From Botryotinia globosa (taxonomy: Eukaryota; Ascomycota; Leotiomycetes; Helotiales; Sclerotiniaceae): DNA of 64,000 nucleotides. Positions 57,046 through 64,000 of the stretch are shown piece after piece. The notes under the pieces were generated by a model that worked only from the letters and a program-made list of their open reading frames with translations, had not been told where the DNA came from and did no database searches. The stretch lies in the NCBI GenBank assembly GCA_014898425.1, contig RCSZ01000009.1, forward strand, positions 1,612,001 to 1,676,000, in the 5' to 3' direction. The first letter of the stretch is position 1, and each line of letters starts with the position of its first letter. Made by a program: the position numbers and the translations under genes.

Positions 57046-60000
57046 ATGTACTGGCCGATTGGAGCGCCTCGAATATACGCAGCAAGCAGCAGCGCCGCAT
57101 CTAAAGATCATATTATTCAGACGGACGATGACGCGGAGTCTCGGGAACCTACAGAAGGCAGCGGATCTCTGATAAATGTGCTGAACGATGAAACTGAGGA
57201 GAATGCTGATGACGATCAAGAGTTTACTTCTGGTTTATCGACCCCCATAACACCTATCACACCGGGCATAAAGCCAGTCGAACACGACACTCACGCTCGA
57301 CCTTCAAATGGATCATCCCTTACCGATGCATCTTATTTCCCTGGTAGTCGACCAGAAAATGATCCGCTGCTGGCATTGAGAATATCCCGAAGTGGCCATC
57401 TTTTCGCGGCCATAACATCCACCACCCTTACAATATGGCAGACAAAGGTACTTGTGTCCCAAAATCTTCAAATCTTGAAGCCGAGTTTTGCTAACCTATT
57501 CACATAGCCTACTGCCATATTGGCCGTTGTGGTTCGATCCGATAAATCCCTTGCTACTTACGGATCGAATATTTCCCTTCTTCTTAGACCCGATTCCATG
57601 ATATTCGTCGTTCAGACAACAAATGGGTTTCTAATAACTTACACTTTAGCCACTGATCCCAAATCCAGAGTCTTCAAGCCACACTTTGACAGTCACACAA
57701 ATCGCAGACAAAGTAATTTCAGTGGTCATAGGAGCCAGGGAGGAGATAGGATTCTTTGGGGGCCAGGGGAAGGAGGTGGTGTTAGAGACGTCAGCGTAAA
57801 GTTTCGTATGGTCATCAAGGTTGATGCAGGTATCGGATATGCTTTAGCATTAGATGATGAATTAGTCGTCGCAACAAAAAAGCCAGGAGCAGTACAATGC
57901 ATCAGATGGACTCCCGACAGTACAGGCAACCAAACAAGCACAGAAATCTTTAGCCGGATGGAATGGCTAGCCAAGAAAGCCAGCGTCACCGAAATGGTTT
58001 ATGATAGACCGATGAATTTGTCTACTTGGATCACTAGTGATGGTCGGGCATATGCAGTACAGCGTCATACCCGGCACAAAGATTCAGATGGGCACCGGAA
58101 ACTGTTCAGAGGCTATTGCTTTCATATCCCTACAAATGAAGACAACAATGCAATCAGATCAGCTATCAATGCCAGATTCTCTCTCATCGCCGTTGGTTGT
58201 AATGATGGAACCATACAAGTCTTCACCGCTAAGGATTATGTCGGCAATGTGCCGCCATCACACACTCATCGTCTGTCAGTTTCACGACAATCCTCTGGTC
58301 AATTGACTTGTCTCAGCTATTCTCCCGACGGATATAGCCTTTTCGCAGGATATGAAAACGGTTGGGCAATGTGGAGTGTGTTTGGCAAGCCAGGAGCAAA
58401 TAGTTTTGGATCAGACAAAAGGATATGCGAAGAAAACAATGAAGGCTGGCTGGTTGGTGTTAAGGAGGCTGTATGGGTTGGTGGCGGGACCGAGATCCTT
58501 CTGATTAGCCAGCGAGACAATCGACTCTGGACTTTAGAGATGGCGCGTAGTGCTATTACTGGATGTTATGCCTCTGCAAATATATCTCGCACTTTACTCC
58601 AAACTACCTCGAATATAATGGTTTATCGAGGTTATGATATGCCTGACCTTACCACTATATCGGCAGAATCATCTTTGTGGCACAATGCTCAGATACCTTC
58701 CAGTTATCTTGTAGATCAATGGCCCATACGTTGTTCTGTCATATCGTCGGATGGCAGATACGTCGCAGTAGCAGGCCGACGTGGACTTGCGCATTACAGT
58801 ATCAACAGTGGTCGATGGAAGACATTTGTCAATGAAAATATGGAGAACGGATTTCAGGTACGAGGAGGTATGTGTTGGCACCAACACATATTAGTCGCTG
58901 CTGTAGAAGCTGGAGATTCTTTCGAGTTGCGTTTATTCTCACGTGAGGCTCCCCTCGACAACACAGCTATGTTGCATGTTGAGTACTTGCCAGCGCCGGT
59001 GGTTCTAATCGCTCCTTCTGGGGAAGACTCTCTACTTGTTTATACGTATGACAATTTACTGTATCACTACATCTTTGCCACAACAAATGGCGTGGTGAAG
59101 CTTGTGCAAGTTGGGCAGATAGCGTTTCATGGTATCGTCAGATCCCCAGCTAGAGTAAGAGGCCTAAGCTGGATTTTACCGGATGAACAGATACTAGAAG
59201 GAGACCCGTCACAAGACGTGGCTGTTGCTACTGTTCTATTCTTAGTTGATGGCAAACTTGTATTATTACAACCATCACTCAACGATGAACGCAAACTTAA
59301 ATACGATATGAGAGTCATTGCACAAAATATCGAATTCTATGCCCTTATGAGAGATCAACCATTAGCGAACCCGCCCAGAAATACTGCGTCTACCGAGGAA
59401 TTGGGAGACCATGGGCAAGGCAATGGACTGCGAGATGCGCTTTGGTTCTTTGAAGGCAATGAATTAAAAGTATGGCCCGAGGTTCAGGACGTCCTCCGCT
59501 CTGCCCCGTCTGAATTGGGTCGCGAACTTCCCTCCACGGTATCCATACCTATTGATTTCTATCCTTTGTCGGTTTTACTCGGAAAGGGTATTCTTCTTGG
59601 GCTTGAATCTGATCTAGTTCAGCGTCGCGATGTGAATTTTGCTTTTTTCAAATTCACAATCAGGGTATGCAATGAGCATTATTTCAATATTGAATCCACG
59701 CTAACATATGTTCTAGACTCATTTATTTATCCCACAAGTCCTACGCTTCCATTTATCTCGATTCGATTCTTCTGCAGCTTTACATCTAGCTCATCAGTAT
59801 CAAGATCTTGAATATTTTGCGCACTCACTTGAAATTCTATTACATAATGTCCTCGATGAAGAAGTAGATACACCACCGTCACCTGAAGCAGCTTTGCTGC
59901 CAGGTGTGCTATCCTTTTTATCTTCGTTCCCTCAATACTTGGATATCGTTGTACAGTGTACTCGTAAAACGGAAGTGAGGTCATGGCGGACGCTATTTAC

Positions 60001-60424
60001 CTATTTACCACCACCACAAGAACTATTCGAGGAATCGTTGCAACGAGGATCTTTGAAGACAGCGGGTGGATACTTGCTGATTCTTCATACTTTCGAAGAA
60101 TTGAGTTCAAGTTCAGAACAACTGGTTCGTTTGCTTTCCCGTGCGAAAGACGAAGAAGATTGGGAATTGTGCAAAGAACTTGCACGTTTCCTAACGGCTC
60201 TTGACGAAACTGGAGCTACATTGATGGAGGCACTGGAAATGGTCAGCCTTAGAAGCCCTAATACCGACCGAGAAGCGACGAGTTTTATGTTTGAAGGTAC
60301 AAAATTAAAGGTTCCTCGTCCAATCAAAGAATCCAATGTTAACGGAAACGACGGCAATGGTGAATCCAGTCCCGGGATGTCTCAAGGGAGTAGTGAGGCG
60401 GACTATTTTACCTCCCGCCACTAG
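57046..60424 (+). CDS. RIC1: RIC1, Ric1-Rgp1 guanine-nucleotide exchange complex subunit (1088 aa)
   Basis: Ric1 with Rgp1 activates the Golgi Rab Ypt6/Rab6 and supports retrograde traffic to the Golgi. Exons are 57046-57447, 57508-59664 and 59717-60424, with introns GTACTT...CATAG (60 nt) and GTATGC...CTAG (52 nt). The start MYWPIGAPRIYA is the usual N-terminus. A WD40-like beta-propeller fills the first half, with segments such as HRLSVSRQSSGQLTCLSYSP. The C-terminal Ric1 domain follows, with LEYFAHSLEILLHNVLDEE and the conserved FPQYLDIVVQCTRKTEVRSW. Length matches fungal homologues. Residues about 22-95 are a low-complexity acidic/Pro insert. Confidence 0.92.
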
Positions 60425-61004
60425 GTCACTAGTGAGTAATAAGTTTTAGTGACTTACAATCCCAAAGTCAAGAGGAAGGCGTCTAGGCAGGGCGCACAAT
60501 TGAATAAAATGATGAATGCCATGGGTAATACGACATAATGTCTCCCGGCAATTTCGATTCAGAATACCACAGCAGAAGTATACATGATAATTATAAGTTT
60601 ACCTAACCATATCGCTAATATGAATGCTGTGCATGTAGCTTGTATCAGTGAATGTAAGGGTATCGTCAAATGGCACAATTTTCGCAGTGACGAATGTAAT
60701 CTTTATTGTAGTAATAATTAAATCGCAATATTCGTAAATGATATATCGAACACTTATCTCATTAGGTACATAGAAGTAATTAAAGTTGGTAATGTTCGTT
60801 TGTACCTGGCCGCTGAGCGCATGCTTAAGACTCAGGCTGTAGCGAGCATGCTAGCTCCGCTAGCGCTTTCCCTCGATAAGAGCTACCTTGAAGCTTGAAT
60901 CAACAAATCAACATCACCAACAACCACGAAATTACAAAGACATAACACACACTCGCTCCATAACGTCGATTTGATACCCCGAGGAGCTGAGTAGTAAGTT
61001 CATC
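60425..61004. other. Intergenic region RIC1 / VMA13
   Basis: AT-rich spacer. A word CGCTAGCGCTTTCCCT at 60858-60873 nearly matches one at 5761-5775 near copy A. No gene is seen. Confidence 0.35.
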
Positions 61005-62555
61005 ATGTCTCTTGACCCACCCACTTACCTTTATTCGTTGATGAACAACATTCGCCAACGACCAATACCTTGGGATGGCGCTGTACGAGCTGGCACAATT
61101 ACCGATGATCAACTGAGTAAGATTCGAGCTGTTGATAAAGTAAGAAAGGAGCAAAGGAAGGAAATTGTAGAGAAAGATCCAAATGCGTATAGAAAGCTGT
61201 TTGTTGGTTCGGAGGGAGAATTGAGCGTTTTAGAATCTGCGACGAAAGCAAAGCGCCCAGATGTTGTTCAGTATATCTTAGTCTTGTTGGGCGATTTACT
61301 TGATGGTACATATCTGCCACTCCATACGTCATCCGTCCGGATACTGATAGAAACTGAATAGGTATTCCGACGTTATCAAAGACTCTTGGGGAACACGACG
61401 ATCCATACAAACCTTTCCTCCCACTACTCAATCAATCCGCTGAACTCGAAAGCCCCATACCATTACTCACCTCTACGGTTCTTACAAGCATAATTTCGGG
61501 ATCCAAGGATGCATCTCAAAATGCTTTGGAAGCAATGCCAAAATTGCTGCACTACTTGTCAACACTGGCAAAGAGCTCGGACGGTGGTTTACAAGATATA
61601 GCAGTTTTACAATACTCGTCATTGTTACAAGGCAAAAAGTCGAGAGAATTGTTTTGGAGCCAGAGGACAGAGACAATTGAACCCTTAGTTACCATCCTTA
61701 AATCGGCTGCAGGCGTTTCCAATGGCGACTCTGCGTCGACACTGTGGAGTGGGGCTGCAAGTATCCGAAGTGGACCAGAGGGAACTTTGGGCGGCGGCGT
61801 TGGATTGCAGTTACTTTATCACGTACTACTGGTTATGTGGCAGTTGAGCTTCGAGGGTGCTGCAATTGGAGAGGGGCTTGAGGAGTAAGTCTTGTCTATT
61901 CGAGAGGCACGTAATGACAAACATCTAACAAATCCATAGCGAGTATGATATCATTCCACTTTATGCGCAACTTTTGAGACTATCACCAAAGGAGAAGACA
62001 ACCCGTTTGTTGGTATCGTCTCTGTACAACCTTCTCGCTTCGAATCAAAGTTCATTACTCCCCGTAGCGGTATTCGCTCGCCTTCCAGCTCTCTTACAAA
62101 ATCTGAATGGACGCCATCTTACAGACGAGGATCTTTTGGACGATCTCAAGAAACTGAGCGAAATGTTAGAAGAGCATACAAAGACTCAAACTACTTTCGA
62201 TGAGTATGCTGCGGAAGTTCATTCGGGTCATCTCCGCTGGTCACCACCCCATCGAAACCAGATATTCTGGGCCGAGAACGCTCGCAAGATTCTCGATTAC
62301 GAGCAAGGGGAGTTGTGTAAGAAGCTGGCAGAGATTATGAGTAAGCCTTGGGAGAATGACAAGCAAGTTCTTGCCATTGCATGCAATGATGTAGGATACT
62401 TGGTCAAAGAGGTTCCGGAAAAGAGATCTCAATTGGAGAGGTTGGGTCTCAAGACTAGAGTTATGGAATTGATGACGGAGCCTGATGAGACAGTGAGATG
62501 GGAGAGTTTGAATGCTCTTTCTGGATGGTTGAGGTACAGCTTTGAGACGAAGTAA
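61005..62555 (+). CDS. VMA13: V-type proton ATPase subunit H (479 aa)
   Basis: Subunit H of the V1 sector; it activates the vacuolar proton pump and silences free V1. Exons are 61005-61305, 61362-61884 and 61940-62555, with introns GTACAT...AATAG (56 nt) and GTAAGT...CATAG (55 nt). The protein is an all-helical ARM/HEAT-type solenoid. The N-terminal domain contains IRQRPIPWDGAVRAG, the expected fungal start. The C-terminal domain has GHLRWSPPHRNQIFWAENA, highly conserved in subunit H, and ends with LLNAL-like SLNALSGWLRYSFETK. The length is typical (yeast 478). Confidence 0.94.
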
Positions 62556-62912
62556 AGGATTGAGGTGATATTGTGATTATGGTTAGGGAGTTGTATAATT
62601 GAGAGGCCAAAAGCCTCGCGCCGGAAGCTGCATATTCTACCGTTTACAAGAAGTCAAATTCCCAGCGATTATTGATTGTGTCGATGCGCAGATGTTCAAT
62701 TAGTGTAGAAACAATGATGATTTTTCTTATCAGATTTATAAAACGTTATGATGAGCAAGCCTGGAATGCTTAGATTTCATAGGTCCTTATCACACTAGAT
62801 TCCCCCACTAGTGAGCCGAAATCGGGTTGGGCTTTATGCTTGAGCCGATTGTCAACACAAGCTCCATACCTTTTAACCATATAACTTTTTGACAAGAAGT
62901 AATTGATTCATA
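62556..62912. other. Intergenic region VMA13 / GCV1
   Basis: 3' UTR and promoter sequence only. Confidence 0.35.
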
Positions 62913-64000
62913 ATGAGACGATTCAAAGCTGTAACAAGTATCTATGATGCTGCGTTAATCAACCGCACAGTCCCAAGACGCTCTCGTCAGCTTTCGACAG
63001 CTCTCCAACGAGAAACCTATGCGGCGACTTCTCCCTCATCATTCCATACTGCTGCTCGATTTCCGATAGCTGCCATAACGACAAGAAAGCAGAATTCAGT
63101 TCGCCATGCCTCATCTGCTTCTTCATCTAATGAACTTTGCAAAACCCCTCTCTACGACCTGCACATTTCCAATGGTGGAAAGATGGTTCCTTTTGGTGGT
63201 TTCTACATGCCAGTTCAATACTCTGGCCTTTCGGTGAGCGCCTCTCATCATTTTACGAGAGAGCACGCCAGTCTTTTTGATGTGAGCCATATGGTTCAAC
63301 ATCGATTTGAGGGACCAGGTGCAACTGCTTTTTTGCAGAGGATCACACCGGCTAGTATCGCAAATTTGGCTTTGCATCAGGGAGGGTTGAGTTGTTTATT
63401 GCATCCTGGAACCGGAGGGATTGTGGATGATACTATTATCACGAGGTTAGGGCCGGAACTATTCTATGTTGTTACAAATGCAGGCTGTAGAGAGAAGGAC
63501 TTAAAATATCTGGGGGGGGAATTAGAGGCGTTCACCAAGGAAGGAGGAGAGAAGGTCGGATGGGAGGTGCTCGATGGTTGGGGATTAATTGCGTTGCAAG
63601 GGCCAGAGAGTGAGGAAATATTGAAGGGACTTTTAGCAGAGGATATGAAGGAGGGAGGGTTTGAGAATTTCTTGTTTGGACAGTCGAGGTTCATAAAGAT
63701 TCGTTTGGCTGATGGGTCGATTTCTGGGAACTTGTTGGTTAGTAGGGGTGGTTACACGGGAGAAGATGGATTCGAGATATCAATACCAGAGAGCGAGACG
63801 GTGATGGTCACCGAATCCTTATTGAAGAGCGCTGGGGAGACAAGACTGCAATTGGCGGGGCTGGGTGCGAGGGATAGTTTGAGATTAGAGGCTGGTATGT
63901 GTTTATATGGTCATGATTTAGATGATACAACGACGCCAGTAGAAGCAGCTCTCGGTTGGGTAGTAGGAAAGGAGAGGAGAACAGAAGGAGGCTTCCACGG
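62913..64000 (+). CDS. GCV1: Glycine cleavage system T protein (aminomethyltransferase), 3' end outside window
   Basis: The T protein releases ammonia and transfers the methylene group of glycine from the H protein to tetrahydrofolate in mitochondria. The frame is open from ATG 62913 to the window end (362 codons and two bases) with no intron. The first about 70 residues are rich in Arg, Ser and Ala, with few acidic residues, and form a presequence. The family start LYDLHISNGGKMVPFGGFYMP and the FDVSHM motif near residue 125 follow. Folate-pocket and dimer segments such as LALQGPES-type IALQGPESEEIL, SRGGYTGEDGFEIS and GLGARDSLRLEAGMCLYGHD are intact. Confidence 0.95.
   Translation, partial: MRRFKAVTSIYDAALINRTVPRRSRQLSTALQRETYAATSPSSFHTAARFPIAAITTRKQNSVRHASSASSSNELCKTPLYDLHISNGGKMVPFGGFYMPVQYSGLSVSASHHFTREHASLFDVSHMVQHRFEGPGATAFLQRITPASIANLALHQGGLSCLLHPGTGGIVDDTIITRLGPELFYVVTNAGCREKDLKYLGGELEAFTKEGGEKVGWEVLDGWGLIALQGPESEEILKGLLAEDMKEGGFENFLFGQSRFIKIRLADGSISGNLLVSRGGYTGEDGFEISIPESETVMVTESLLKSAGETRLQLAGLGARDSLRLEAGMCLYGHDLDDTTTPVEAALGWVVGKERRTEGGFH

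Noticed and set aside
1..64000. CRISPR arrays, insertion sequences, or a secondary-metabolite cluster
   Set aside because: No regular spaced repeats, transposase, PKS/NRPS or terpene synthase genes are visible. The window is eukaryotic nuclear DNA with mostly housekeeping genes.

Overview
The window reads as nuclear DNA of a filamentous ascomycete (Pezizomycotina). Genes are single-copy housekeeping or accessory genes on both strands, with short introns (about 50-90 nt) that mostly use GTANGT donors, CTAAY-like branch sites and YAG acceptors. It holds an ergosterol gene (ERG2), a fungal-type tRNA ligase, Zn2Cys6 regulation and a chitin deacetylase with chitin-binding modules. Protein similarity recalled from memory suggests Leotiomycetes, probably Sclerotiniaceae (Botrytis/Sclerotinia-like). 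That placement is inference.

Layout. 0-5 kb: the 5' part of anthranilate phosphoribosyltransferase (cut by the window edge), mitochondrial ribosomal protein uL10m, a PI-PLC-like phosphodiesterase and one initiator tRNA-Met. 5-10 kb: a tandem minus-strand array of three related unknown genes (copies A, B, C), two of which look broken. 11-21 kb: Tat-SF1/CUS2-type splicing factor, ERG2, an FAM192A/Fyv6-type nuclear protein, an aldo/keto reductase, a HIT protein and a secreted CAP/PR-1-like protein. 21-24 kb is gene-poor. 24-32 kb is an RNA-processing neighbourhood (tRNA ligase TRL1, an RNase P Rpp40-like subunit, the tRNA methyltransferase TRM11) with an ankyrin protein and a secreted serine/threonine-rich protein. 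33-37 kb: a second aldo/keto reductase and a chitin deacetylase with three CBM18 modules. 37-48 kb: casein kinase II beta with a very long ORF-containing first intron, an MFS transporter, mitotic cyclin B and mitochondrial ribosomal protein uL2m. 48-51 kb is a microsatellite-rich gene-poor stretch. 51-64 kb: a Zn2Cys6 transcription factor, THO subunit Tex1/THOC3, RIC1, V-ATPase subunit H and the 5' part of the glycine cleavage T protein.

There is no single obvious biosynthetic cluster. The most unusual items are the decaying tandem family at 5.3-9.9 kb, the 813-nt CKB1 intron carrying a long open frame that could splice in frame, an in-frame presequence-like extension upstream of the tRNA ligase start, two candidate GC-AG introns, and a 9-bp minisatellite in the cyclin B/uL2m intergenic region. 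All exon joins were worked out by hand from splice consensus and reading-frame continuity. No transcript data or database search was available.
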